A stretch of 64,000 nucleotides of DNA from assembly GCA_032622095.1 (NCBI GenBank), contig CP136067.1, forward strand, positions 63,310,893-63,374,892, read 5' to 3'. Below, one piece after another: positions 34,258 to 45,912 of the stretch (position 1 is the stretch's first letter; each line of letters begins with the position of its first letter). A program made the translations under genes and the position numbers. A model generated the notes under the pieces. That model saw nothing but the letters and a program-made list of their open reading frames with translations, was not told where the DNA came from and made no database searches. Source of the stretch: Siphonodentalium dalli. Its lineage: Eukaryota; Mollusca; Scaphopoda; Gadilida; Siphonodentaliidae.

Positions 34258-35164
34258 CTAGAAGGTGACCCGACTTCGTCCGGGCTTTGACCTTGAATTG
34301 TCTATTTTGAAGGCCAAGGTCAAGTGGGGTCACGATTTGACCCGTCCAAAACACTGCCCGAACAAAAGTACCCGACAAAAGTACCTGTCGAAATCCATCC
34401 GGTTTTACCCGATTTGACCTTGAATTGACCATTTTGAAGGTCAAGGTCAGGTGGGGTCAAACACCAACACCCCAAAAATGGTGGAAATCGGCCCAGCGGA
34501 TACCGGGAAATCGGCCCAGCGGATACCGAGATACCCTATGCATCAAATTTCGTCCGTAAAAATCCGCCAGTTTAACCCGATTTGATTTCCACTCAAGTAT
34601 ATAAACGCGCCTCATATACACACGCTCATTAATTATCAAGTTTCAACGTAAAGATAAATTACCATCGGTGCCCGAGATATCGCCAAGACGTCTGAAACAG
34701 TCAAATGCATCGGCCGGTTAAGCGTTAACGTGATCTAACGTTATGACCTCTAACGACGTCATAGAAGTTACGCATTGTTTTTATCCTGATGGAAGATAGT
34801 ACCACTTCTTCTTGATAATTGAGGCAGATAACTAAAACGGATACATACGCATTATATATCGTTGGAAAGAGGAAACACGAAAGATTCTCACAGTGTCATT
34901 ATTATGACTGGCATTTTATTATTCGCGCTGTTTCGAATCGATTTGTAAGCACCGAACTCAAATGAAAGTCCCGTAACACAGCGTAAAAACAGATTTGACC
35001 TCGGCACGTGAAAAGTTGACCTCGGATCTGAAAATTAATAGGCCCATGCCACCCCCCGGGCGAAAATACCCCCACATACCAAGTTTTATCGAAATCAGCT
35101 CGGCCGTTTTCGAGTTCACCGCGAACACACACACAGACACAGATCTTCCAAAATATATAATAGA
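34258..35164 (-). mobile_element. Helitron copy H7 (different 3' subfamily)
   Basis: The 3' end reads, on the minus strand, gcccggacgaagtcgggtca then ccttCTAG. This is a hairpin plus CTAG of a different sequence from H1-H6. The 5' end is tctattatatattttggaag at 35164. Interior repeats ttgaccttgaattg occur twice. It abuts H6 and H8 without spacer. Confidence 0.8.
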
Positions 35165-36085
35165 CTAGCAGGTTAGCCCGCCACTGGCGTGCTTGGTCAG
35201 AAACATGACAATGTTTTATGTTTTGTCTCATGGCTTTGTTTCAGAAACATGACATTTTTTTAATTTAACCAAATTTCAAGTCGATAGCTCCACCCGTTTC
35301 CGAGATCTGGTCTGCGCATGCGCGAAGCTTGCGTCGCACGGGCTCGGCGACCCGATAAAATTCGTACCCGGGGCAAGATACATTCACATACCAAATTTCA
35401 AGTCGATAGCTCCACCCGTTTCCGAGATCTCGTCTGCGCATGCGCGAAGCTGGCGTCGCACGGGCTCGGCGACCCGATAAAATTTGTATCCTGGGCAAGA
35501 TACATTCACATAGCAAATTTCAAGTCGATAGCTCCACCGTTTCCAGATAACGCATTCTTTGTTTTTCAATGAGTTAATTCATGGTACCCGTCCTCCCCGT
35601 CCTAAACTTCAGAGCGGATAGTCAATTAATAATCCCATCGTGAAATCCCTCTGCATAATATTTTGAGCTCTTAGATCAATTCTGCCTTTTTAGTTGCATT
35701 TCGTCCGCATCCGTATTTCAGATGCATGGGGTCAGTCGTTTAGCCACGTCCATTGGAATCCGCATCCGTATTTCGGACGCATGGGGTCAGTCGTTGAGCC
35801 ACGTCCATTGCAATAAAGAGCGTTGATTGTTAACACCTCCGTATAAGGTCAATATAAAGATCGTTGATGCCTTAACCCACGCCGTGCCTTTGCAGTGATT
35901 TGGGAGTGGATAAAGGGTGCTCAGAGCTTCTCCAAAACGCGAACACGACGGTGTCCGTGGGATTTTACACTTATATAAAAAATTTGAGCTCAATCTGTAC
36001 ACGAGTTTTGGATTCCATGAAGTACCCACACATATACACACACACATATATATATATATACGGAAGTCTCAAGTTATATAGTAGA
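35165..36085 (-). mobile_element. Helitron copy H8
   Basis: The 3' end is of the cgccactggcg/CTAG kind at 35165; the 5' end is tctactatataacttgagac at 36085. It carries a roughly 122-bp tandem repeat (35270-35545) and the duplicated word ggggtcagtcgtt(t/g)agcc near 35728-35805. Confidence 0.82.
35270..35545. repeat. About 122-bp GC-rich tandem repeat in Helitron H8
   Basis: caaatttcaagtcgatagct recurs at about 35271, 35393 and 35515. Each full unit contains cccgtttccgagatctggtc or a close form, then gcgcatgcgcgaagc and gggctcggcgacccgat. The same unit is present again at 36128-36318 in H9. Confidence 0.9.
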
Positions 36086-36088
36086 AGA

Positions 36089-36594
36089 CTAGCCGATGAG
36101 CCCGACGTTGTCCGGGCTATTCAAAAACCAAATTTCAAGTCGATAGCTCCACCCGTTTCCGAGATCTGGTCTGCGCCACCCGTTTCCGAGATCTGGTCTG
36201 CGCATGCGCGAAGCTTGCGTCGCACGGGCTCGGCGACCCGATAAAAATCGTATCCGGGGCAAGATACATTCACATAGCAAATTTCAAGTCGATAGCTCCA
36301 CCCGTTTCCGAGATCAGGCCCGTATATCTCTCTGCAGATGCTAATAACGTTGAATGGTAAACAAACGCTCTTTATAGTGATGCGTCAAAAACAAACGCTC
36401 ATTAAATTATCACTTGATTAACCACCGCAGTGCGTTTTTTGTGACTGAGAGTGGAGAACGGGTGCTCTGGGCTTCTCCAAAATGCGACGTCGACGATTCC
36501 CTTTGGATAGGAAGTTTGGTCTCGATCGGTCAACCCGTTTTCGATTCTATAAAGGACATACAGACAGACAGAGGTCTTCAAAATATATAATAGA
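36089..36594 (-). mobile_element. Helitron copy H9 (third 3' subfamily)
   Basis: The 3' end on the minus strand is gcccggacaacgtcgggctc then atcggCTAG (36089-36092). The 5' end is tctattatatattttgaaga at 36594, preceded by A on that strand. It shares the 122-bp GC-rich unit with H8 (36128-36318), including a 34-bp internal duplication of ccacccgtttccgagatctg plus ..gtctgcg. Three bases (TCT, minus strand) separate it from H8. Confidence 0.82.
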
Positions 36595-36842
36595 TTTCAT
36601 CGCTCCATTGCTTAAAACATTTCCATTTAATTCAACAGAATAGAATATGCAGTAAACACAACTCAAACCGAAAATGAAAGTTGAATTCCAAGATTTCGGA
36701 ATCCTTCCTGATAATGTTACATAAAATAGTTCCCAAATGAATCACTTCTTTCTATTCATATAGTCATGTATATTCGTGAATGAAATGAGGTAAATCTTCT
36801 AAATATTGACATAATTTGCAGAAAGCTTTTTAAAAAGGCCGT

Positions 36843-37444
36843 GGCTAGAGTACCGTATATGGCACTTTATCCAGACTGCTAAAGTACCTTATACGGCTCT
36901 TTAGCCGAACTGTTAAAGTACCGTATACTGCACTTTAGCCAAACTCTATTCAAACTGCTAGAGTACCGTAGGGCTATATTTTGATTCACATGCCACAGTC
37001 ATAATTGTGTTTTGAATAATGTTTCTTTATTTCGTATATGAACGAGATGGTCTGGACAGCCCTTGAGCCATGCACAAATCGTTTTGTAATGGTAATTCGT
37101 CTATATAGTCTCTTTCGAATCCATACTTTACAGTAATACTATAACCATGCAGCCACGTGATTTAGATTTTGGAAATGGATCATCCTACATGGATTCAAAT
37201 CCACAATTATTTCATGTTGTCTGAAAGCGCTCGAATTCCATTGAGCATACATGTGCCCGTGGAATCGGCGTTGAATAAATCATCGCTCAGGCATTGCTAT
37301 TGTTGTGACAAACGCGCGCATTTGACGTGACAAATGGCGTCATGCAAGCAGCGCATAGATCTATGGTACTTTAGCAGTTTGGCTAAAGTACCATATACGG
37401 CACTTTAGCAGTTCGGCTAAAGTGTCGTATACAGCACTCTAGCC
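36843..37444. mobile_element. 600-bp MITE with repeated CTAAAGTACCGTATAC ends
   Basis: The left end ggctagagtaccgtatatgg and the right end (mirrored agagtgctgtatacgaca) are TIRs made of two to three copies of a roughly 40-bp motif. Its core taaagt(a/g)ccgtata(c/t)ggcacttta is itself palindromic. The interior (36970-37360) is single-copy-like with no ORF. Repeated palindromic ends suggest binding sites for a transposase supplied in trans. Confidence 0.8.
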
Positions 37445-38633
37445 AGTCCGTTTTCAAAATTAGGTCAAGTACATCAAAACATGTGGTCATATTTTTTGTG
37501 AATTGAACGTGCTGAGACTTCCTGTTGTGTTATGCTATTTTTAGCACTGTAATTTCGCAGGCCAATCCTAGTTTTGTTTGTGGTTCCAATTGACTGATAG
37601 CAGAGTTGAGTAGGCCTATTATATTTTTCTTGATTCTTTATTGAACAAATAATTAAAACATTGTTAATGAATACATAACAATATAATACAATGAGCATAG
37701 GTAGACATGGCTCTATATATGGCATTGATACACATGGGGAAGGCTTGTTTTATGTCAGATCTATGCTTTGATGGACCGCTGTTGCTTACTTTGTGGTTGG
37801 CAAAAATGTTCTCGGATGTGTCATCATTGGTTGTGTGTTAAACGCATAGACTTTGTTTTCCTTTGTATGGCCTTTGTTTTCCTTCATATATTTCAGCCAA
37901 TCAGAATTAAGCTGAAATCTGATTTCTCAGAAGGCAATAATGAATACACAGCATGACAGTAATCAAAGGATGAATTTATTAATGACATATGTGCGATAAA
38001 TTGTTATTTAATTTCATATATAAATGTCCGAATTTATAGTGTTTTAACTTTTCGTCGTTATTGCCATTTTTAAAAGTGAATTATCGTCAATGTTTTGTTC
38101 TCGATTTTTGCATTGTCCTAAAAATTTTAGTCTGTTGTGGTTTCGACGTTATTGCATTATTTTTCGGCATTTTTGACATTTCTTTTCAACACTTTTACGC
38201 AGCTTTTACATCAAAAGTGTTTTGACATTATCAACATTTTTTTCACATGCAAAAATCAGTTTGACATGCTCCTTTAGGGAACTACTCATCAATGAGTTTT
38301 TATGAAAGAAAAAGTTACATCAAATATTGTATAAGCTACGATTGCTTTATATCACGAACAAGTTGAGAATGTCACAAACCACTGATATCAACATCTGTTC
38401 TATTTGCATGTCACAAGGTTGATCAAACAGACGAGTGTTATTCCTCAATAAACGGTTTTGAGTCCCAAGACACACTAGTAATATTCTATTGTGTAGCTGT
38501 GATACATAGAATCAGAGGGAGTATTGACATTAAAAACTTAAGTATATTCACTCCTTATTGGATTCTCGCATTGAGTTTTTATGTTACTTTTCCATTAAAG
38601 TTTATTTGTGCCTGTATAATTTTTACATAGCAC
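37445..38633. other. Intron DNA without recognised features
   Basis: AT-rich sequence. The 62- and 83-codon ORFs here have no recognisable motif. No splice-framed exon that I can support. Confidence 0.5.
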
Positions 38634-39725
38634 CCTGTCACAGTGGATCAACGGACACGAACCAAAACCGGAAGTCGTAGATTTCTAGGTGGAGAAATAT
38701 CTGTCGACAAATATTTGTTGACATTTTTTGGGGAAATAAACGCTTGGATACCATATCTGACCAACTGAAGGTGAGTGAATATTTCTTCGCTAATGTTCGG
38801 ACACCGACGATCAATTTAAGTCAGTTGTCATTGTTCGATCGCGGAAAAAATGTCATTTAATCATCGCCGCGAGACGATTTCTTCCCCAAAATATCCCAGA
38901 AAATCATACTTTTCACATTCATCGCAGACAGCTGTCGCAACAACCTATATACAGGTCGAAAGGCCTGTTTTCCCCCCACAAATGCATATTTTGAGTATTT
39001 TCACGGACTGTCTCAAAATTCCAAATTTCATCTTTTGATGCAGGTACCCACCTCAAAAATACTGTCCGGTTAGTCCTGTACACCCCGGAATTTAGTTGCA
39101 ATCCACCAGACCCGGCGGACAGTTTTTGTTGTTCAATCAAGAGTCGAAATGGATTAGTTGGTTGGCTGCCTTTCGTTAACAGTGGCACGTTTTTGGGCAA
39201 CTGCTTTTCTGTTGCAACTATAGTATACTGATCAAGTTTAGTTACCGAGTACAGTTTGCAATTTGTTCTCATATATTCGTTCAGATCGTGTAAGGTCATT
39301 AACCAAAAAATCATTTATGGAAATATTGTTAGAACAAGAATATTACAATGCCCTCCATGACCAAGGCCGTAGCAAAAGGATTGTTTTGATGGTGGGAGGT
39401 GTAGATGTATTTTCCAATAGTTTGATATTTCAGCCAGTATATAGCGTGAAATTTGATACTTAAAAAAACAATTAAAATTCGATTAATTTCAGAAAAAAAC
39501 AAATCGGGACCCATGGCTGTTCTTTTTCATTATGGCCACTTTCGGGACCCACCACCCGAGTTTTGATTACGATTGTATAAAGTTTTAACTACATTTTTCG
39601 GGTATATATACACCCCTTTATTTTTATGTTTTAAACTACAGGCACCCACCCATATTTCGGAGATTTTTCGCTATTATTACATATTATAGCATAGCCATCA
39701 AATATGCAGATGTTTATTTCCTTTC

Positions 39726-40611
39726 TATGAGAGGCCAAATTCACATTTCATAATTAATTGCAGTTAAGCAAATGCACTTAAGCATAATTATTTGCGATTA
39801 AGCGCAATTCATGGTTATACTGTATGTAACTATGTACCCCTGGTGAATAAATAGGTGTATCTATAACTAAACCTGAACTCATATTGACATATCACCTCCT
39901 TGTTTTCATTGCTTTGGATAGTTGGGATTGTGAACTAGCCTAAATTCTTTATCAAAATGGGTGACTCGCGACAGTATTACCTTCTGTTTTAGTCGAGTCG
40001 AGGAACCAACCCATCAAAGCTCAAGTGTGATCAGATATCGATTATTGAAGTTTGTTATTTCAATTGATGGCTGCCCAGAAACACGCCGTGAAAAGGGTGG
40101 TTTCGGTCAAAATTGCGGATGAAGATGGATAACTCTAAAACAAGTGGTAATACGGTAAAATTTCGTGATACTTTAGTAATTATACGGCCATATTTTGTTG
40201 AACAAAATGTTTATAAATCACATGTTTTTGGGAAATTTGATACCATAGTTGACAGTGGTCAGCATTATTTTTTGCAGTTAATCGATTCTGATAACTAAAG
40301 CTTATTTTGAAGAAATATTGTTGTTGTTGTTGTTGTTGTTGTATCTTTATAATATGGGTCTTTCTAATCGGATTGAGGGCCTTTAGTTTAAATTAGCCAA
40401 ATGCAGATACACCCGGTCATGCTAATAGTTAGGTTTTATGGGTAGTTACACTTACTCTCAAGCAACTCATAGCGCTTAATCGCAATTAATTGCACTTAAG
40501 CGCAATTCATTTCAATTATGCGCAAATGCCATATGATTGCATCAGCGCGATATATGTATGGTATATGCGCTTAAGCGCAATTCATTATAAATGTGAATTT
40601 GACCTCCCATA
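39726..40611. mobile_element. Nested MITE with GCGCTTAAGC sub-terminal repeats
   Basis: The left end tatgagaggccaaattcaca and the right end mirror each other. Both are followed inward by several (a/c)gcgcttaagcgcaatt(a/c)a-type palindromic words (39755-39815 and 40455-40585). The centre contains the (TTG)n tract. It sits inside the CACAGTG-ended element and so is younger. Confidence 0.75.
40319..40342 (+). repeat. (TTG)n microsatellite
   Basis: About eight uninterrupted ttg units. A similar (CAA)n tract is at 4291-4316. Confidence 0.95.
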
Positions 40612-42434
40612 CAGTTAATTTGTTGTCTATATATATGAACGAGTAGGGTCTGTCTGCATGTCTTCTGTCCGCTTAAATTTGAATATATACGCGACCATTT
40701 GCGTTAAAAACTTCCCAACCAAATTATCCAGTGTGTGAATCAATGTGGAAACAATTAAGTATGGCGCGATTTGAATACAACAGGACAAAAATCACGTGCC
40801 TATATATTTACAAAAGTAACTTGCATATGGTTCCACATTCAGTTGTACGCTATAGATTGGAATTTTACCCGCTATATACATGTAGGAAACACAACACTTC
40901 TACATTACTGGACAGCCAAGGTGGGATTAAGAATACAACAACTCGAAAGAACACTGGAGTTTTCCAGATGATGTTTCTATTCTCTATATCAACCGAGAGT
41001 ACCAATATTTCGTATAGTATTGTATAGTATAGTATTGTATAGTATTTTATTATAAATAATTTTTATATTTTTTATTTTCAATAATTTTATTTTCAAACAT
41101 TCATTCGGGTGTTGTAAAATCCCATCGTCGATTGCCTCAGCGAAGCCGCAAGCCTTTGTCTCACAGTGGTTACATATATGAAGGCATGCATGCGATCCTC
41201 TCGTCAATAGCACCTGGAATTATAAAATAATATCGCTTAGTGGACTTGAACTTAAGCTAATATTAGTAACAGATATAGCTGTACACCCCGCCAACTGTAT
41301 GTTTTTGTCCCCTCCTCATTATTGTTTTAACCATTGCTGAATATGGTCGAAAAATGTCATATAACTCCACACAAAAAGGTCTGACATATTTCATATTCAT
41401 ATATGTTTGCATGTTCCCATGGTACTAAATATATATATGCCAAGCCAAAAAAAACAAATGACAGCAAAACTTAGGAATAAAAACTCGGAAAATTGCATCC
41501 ACGAAAGGACGAACAAGCTGCTTCCTGTATAACCCCACAAGTTTTGGGCCACAACTCGTTGCGAGTGTATAATCAAATATAAAGGGTAAAAATCGGCACA
41601 CCGCTGTATTTTTCTGAAAAAAGTTGGATGTAAATCATTTTTTTTTATGTCGGTCTTCCGAGAGTGATGACAAGACAGAGTTAACAATATGACATACATC
41701 AAAAGTTATATGTTTACCAAACATGTACTTCGTAGTTGGATTTCAGTTACAGGTTACAGTTCAGTTATATATATAAGTCACCGCCTGGATGTTATGTTGT
41801 ACCAGGAGACATATACAACATTATGGACACCCAGAACCATTGTGGCCACGCAAAAGTCAAATGAAACGCCCATCATCTGCGGCAAAATTGCTTTTTCGAC
41901 CAGAAATTGAAGATGGTAGACCTCAGCAAAATCACGACTAAGCGGACAGATTTTTTACAACTAATGATTAAATTTTTCGGGACTAACCGGACAGTATTTT
42001 CGAGGTGGGTACCTACATCAAAAGATGAAATTTGGAATTTTGAGACAGTCCGTGAAAATACTCAAAATATGCATTTGTGGGAGGAAAACAGGCCTTTCGA
42101 TCGGTGTATAGGGTGTTGCGACAGTTGTCTGCGATGAATGTGAAAAGTATGATTTTCTGGGATATTTTGGGGAAGAAATCGTCTCGCGGCGATGATTAAA
42201 TGACATTTTTTCCGCGATCGAAAAATGGCAACTGACTTAAATTGATCGTCGGTGTCCGAACATTAGCGAAGAAATATTCACTCACCTTCAGTTGGTCAGA
42301 TATGGTATCCAAGCGTTTATTTTCCCCAAAAAAACGTCCAAAAATGTCAACAGATATTTGTCGACAGATATTTCTCCACCTCGAAATCTACGACTTTCGG
42401 TTTTGGTTCATGTCCGTAGATCCACTGTGCCTGT

Positions 42435-43115
42435 AGCACCTTGCAAAAATTGACCAGTCAACAGGTTAAGCATGCATACATAAGACCAGAACCTAAACAA
42501 AATAAATCTTTATTTTAATACTTGCATATTTAGACAATGAAGGGTAACGATAGGTAAAGAAACACAATATATGTTTTCCCATTTGTGAGTTTTTGGTTAT
42601 TTATTTTTTATTGGTTATTGTTGTAATGATGGATATATATGCTCAACAAACATGCAGCCCAAGGTAGGTCAGTGAATTTATTAGCAGGACTTCCCTACAA
42701 ATGACTGGAAATCGAGTGGTTAATGAGTATATCCAATTATAAAAACTGTCTATTATTCCAGGAGATTGACAATATAAATTGGTCAAGATCAAACACTGGG
42801 ATAGTAGATAGTTTGAAGCTGTTATCCAAATAGACATCTCTGGTCAAAATGGTTATAAATGAGCATTAAGTTGGATGCTAATCTGACATTTTGGAATATT
42901 ATACGTGATTGCGACAGTAAGCATCTTCTGGACTATAAATGAATGCTTTTGAGTTACACAATGGTCTTCTTCTAATAAGTTATTCTGCCCTTAAACAGAA
43001 ATAAGCTAAATGCAGTTCATTAACATGATTCCTCTCATCGGTGATTTCATGCAGTCTCTAACTATAGAAGTTTCATTGTATAACGACTTCTCAAAGTTGC
43101 TCATTTTATGATACA
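42435..43115. other. Intron DNA upstream of the first EGF exon
   Basis: AT-rich, with no repeat family or exon recognised. The minus-strand 64-codon ORF is dismissed. Confidence 0.5.
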
Positions 43116-43120
43116 TGTAG

Positions 43121-43282
43121 ATATGGATGAATGTTCCTTGGGATACCATGACTGTCATGAGAATGCGACATGTATCAACACATTTGGTTCATATGAGTGT
43201 TTGTGCAATGAGGCTTATCGCAGTCAGGGGCTTACCAGTGCCGAACGAGCCGTGAGGTGGTCCAATGGTCGTCAGTGTTTTG
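43121..43282 (+). CDS. Exon: calcium-binding EGF domain 1, long C5-C6 loop
   Basis: Acceptor acatgtag at 43113-43120 and donor ttg|gtgagt at 43282/43283; 162 bp, phase 1-1. It encodes one EGF_CA repeat starting (D)[11 protein letters not shown]. Six cysteines are in the EGF order, and [12 protein letters not shown] fits the Cx(D/N)x4(F/Y)xCxC consensus for Asp/Asn beta-hydroxylation and calcium binding. The C5-C6 loop is 23 residues with [12 protein letters not shown], longer than the usual 8-12. The domain lies downstream of the fibrinogen-like exons; the phases fit. It would stiffen an extracellular stalk in a calcium-dependent way. Confidence 0.9.
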
Positions 43283-43639
43283 GTGAGTTTTATTAAATCG
43301 TATGTCTCAAAATCAGACCTGAAGAGTCCAGAACATATGTGGGCAACTGTTTGGTGACAAATTGAATTGGATGGTTTATTCGGGACCCAATAACCATCCC
43401 TTTACATACATACAAAAATAAACAAGACAATACTAAATTATTGGGAAGTCAGAACAGGCAGAGTTTCATGTCCAACACAAGCTTTCTCAATATAAGGTGA
43501 TGGTCATCAAACATTCAATATTTCACTATGATCTGCATGTATAATTAGTTACTTTAAATACATGAATCGGAGAACAAACAAAGACCAGATTCACTATGTA
43601 TGGTACACATAATGACGACATATGGATCAACAATGCTTT
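43283..43639. other. Intron DNA without recognised features
   Basis: Nothing supported in this stretch. Confidence 0.45.
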
Positions 43640-45080
43640 GTTTGTCCGTCCGTCTGTCTGTCCATAAACACTTTCTATCCGATACAATAACTTAACCCTT
43701 TGGCGAGTAGAACGACATATGTCGTCTATCGGTTGAGGAATAGAACGACATGTATGTCGTTTCAGGAAGTGTTTTTTTATGTAGATGTAACTTCAATAAA
43801 TCATCTGATTTTTAAATGATTTGTATAGGAGTTATTTTGATTAATATATTGTCCCAAATATATAAGTGCAATCGATTATGATAACACACGTTAACAAAAA
43901 ATGCACATAAAATAAAACAAATTAATGGACCCTTTTGACCCGAACTTGTTAATGATTATTGCTATGATGTTGATGTTAAATTTACTCATGACATCATGTA
44001 TATGACGTTACAGATACTCTCCAAAGGGTTAAGTATTTTTTGTATCGAATCGTGTTCAAAATTTATGTGCTTTTTTATGATGACACACCCCTCACCTGTA
44101 CAGTTTTTAGTGTTGATCAGTTTAGGAATAATTAACACTTTCCATCAACCAATAGACATGTTCTATCTGATGCAATAACTGAAGTATTTTTTGTCCGATT
44201 GTTTTGATATTTTATGTGCAGGTTTATGATGACACTCCCTAAACTGTATAGTTTTTGGTACCGATTGGGAAAAACCCTTCCCAAACATTTCATAGACACT
44301 TACTATCTGGTGCAACAACTCAAATATTTTAAATCTGATCATTGTCATATCTCACCTCTAGGTTATCAAGGCTATAACCTCTTCGCTGCTAAATGACGTT
44401 ATGACGTCGTGTGCTGGTCTGCGGACATTATTGCCATTTTCCAGTGGAAAAATATAATGGGAATATCACAAAAACCATAAAACTGACTCAATTAAAAGGC
44501 TATTAATGTACACAATCGTGGAACATGATACATTGTTTGAAACTTTGAGATACAGTTATTCCGATACACCAATCTCTGCATGAGTTCCAGTTATGTATAA
44601 TGGCCTACTGCTAATGTGCTGAAGTAGGTCCATAGTACCTACGGACCATATAGCACACAACGTGCACTTTTATGCCCGTAATAGTTACGGACGTCATAGC
44701 AGCGAAGAGGATAAACTCTTCACCTGTGTGGATTTTGTTATTGATTGATTGATTGATTTTGAAAACATTAACTCTTTCCACTCATAACTTAGACCACATG
44801 CTAGCAATAACTCAAAATATAATTGCCTGCTGACCAATTTGAATTATTTACAGGTCTCAACTATGACTTTATTGATTCAACAGGGCAACCCTTCTACTTT
44901 TAAACAGGTTCATCATTAAACACTATAAAAGATTTTATTAATAACTTTCCATCCATCACATAAACACTTGTATGCTGATGCTATAACTCAAATTGTTCTT
45001 ATCTTATTTTTTTGATTGATTGATTAGTTTCCAAAATTATGAACTCTCCCAGAGACACATCTTATCAATAATTCAGAAGT
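43640..45080. repeat. Diverged tandem repeat region
   Basis: Degenerate units share (t/c)atctgatgcaataactcaa, atttta(t/g)gtgc, atgatgacac and aaac(a/t)tttcatagacac words near 43660, 44040-44165, 44185-44310 and 44750-45010. They are interspersed with short palindromic patches such as acgacat(a/g)tgtcgt (43703-43760). An old minisatellite-like expansion is the simplest reading. ORFs of 60-70 codons here repeat the unit in different frames. Confidence 0.5.
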
Positions 45081-45776
45081 GATTTATTTATTATTATCTT
45101 ATACCGGTTTGATGTTATACTGTGTATTAAATTTTAGCTATATCTTACATATGTGTATTATACTCCAAGAAAGGAATATGCGCAACATGACCTTTCACCT
45201 CACGATGTTGCTGTCTTGGCGACGTATCAACAAAAACTCTCGCCTCGAAATTACATCACATCTTAGCATTTCAGATGGTTTAAACGAATAAATTAATGCA
45301 TACAAGTGGAATAAAATAGTAATGTAGCTAAATATTCGATGAAACATGATAAAATGTCCCTAAATTTTAACTTTCACTGTTCTGTTCCCATTTTTACGAA
45401 ATTTACGAAATACACTTTTCTCAGAATTTGCGTGGTTATTTTCAATCTATTGAATTCTAAACTATAACAGTTTGAAATAATTTGCTATTTGTCTGAGAAC
45501 ATTGACATTTGATTGAAAGAATTTCACAGTTCCGATTTCTGAACATGGATCAATATTAAATCAGGACTTATATCTTGTTTATTGCTGACAAATCACCCAA
45601 GTGTTCCATAAATCCGCGACCTAATCACAATACTGTAACTGCGTATTCATGCGTAACGGGAATTATTCTTCGAAATTACCAAAATGTAGGTTGATTTTGT
45701 CTCAAAACTTACTTAAAATTGTCTTAATTTGAACAAAAATGGTAGTGTCGGTTGGCATAAGATGAATACAACAATA

Positions 45777-45912
45777 GCATAGTGTGTTTTGAGATGTGTT
45801 TTATCTCAACTCGTTAGAAGTATGATTTTTCGCTCGGCAGAGCCTCGAAAAACTCGCGAAAAATCATACTTCTAACTCATTGAGATAAAACACATCTCAA
45901 AACACACTATGG
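45777..45912. repeat. Long hairpin with about 60-bp arms
   Basis: agcatagtgtgttttgagat at the left returns inverted as atctcaaaacacactatgg at the right. Inner arm words gttagaagtatgatttttcg/cgaaaaatcatacttctaac pair as well. The centre is about 15 nt. A fold-back MITE. Confidence 0.88.

Larger units (their letters stand above)
38639..42429. mobile_element. 3.8-kb element with about 440-bp TIRs starting CACAGTG
   Basis: The left arm (38639 to about 39082) and right arm (about 41985-42429) are reverse complements at roughly 93-95% by eye. Each outer end reads CACAGTGGATC; about 15 bp further in lies accaaaacc. The same 5-bp word CCTGT flanks both ends (38634-38638 and 42430-42434). A CACAGTG-like terminus with a 5-bp duplication is the pattern of Transib/RAG-like transposons. 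I find no transposase: the 2.9-kb interior holds a nested MITE (39726-40611), so this is a non-autonomous copy. The 131-codon minus-strand ORF mostly reads TIR sequence. Confidence 0.75.

Noticed and set aside
38919-39314. 131-codon minus-strand ORF as a transposase
   Set aside because: The second half is TIR sequence, repeated inverted at 41907-42137, and no DDE or RAG-like motif was found.
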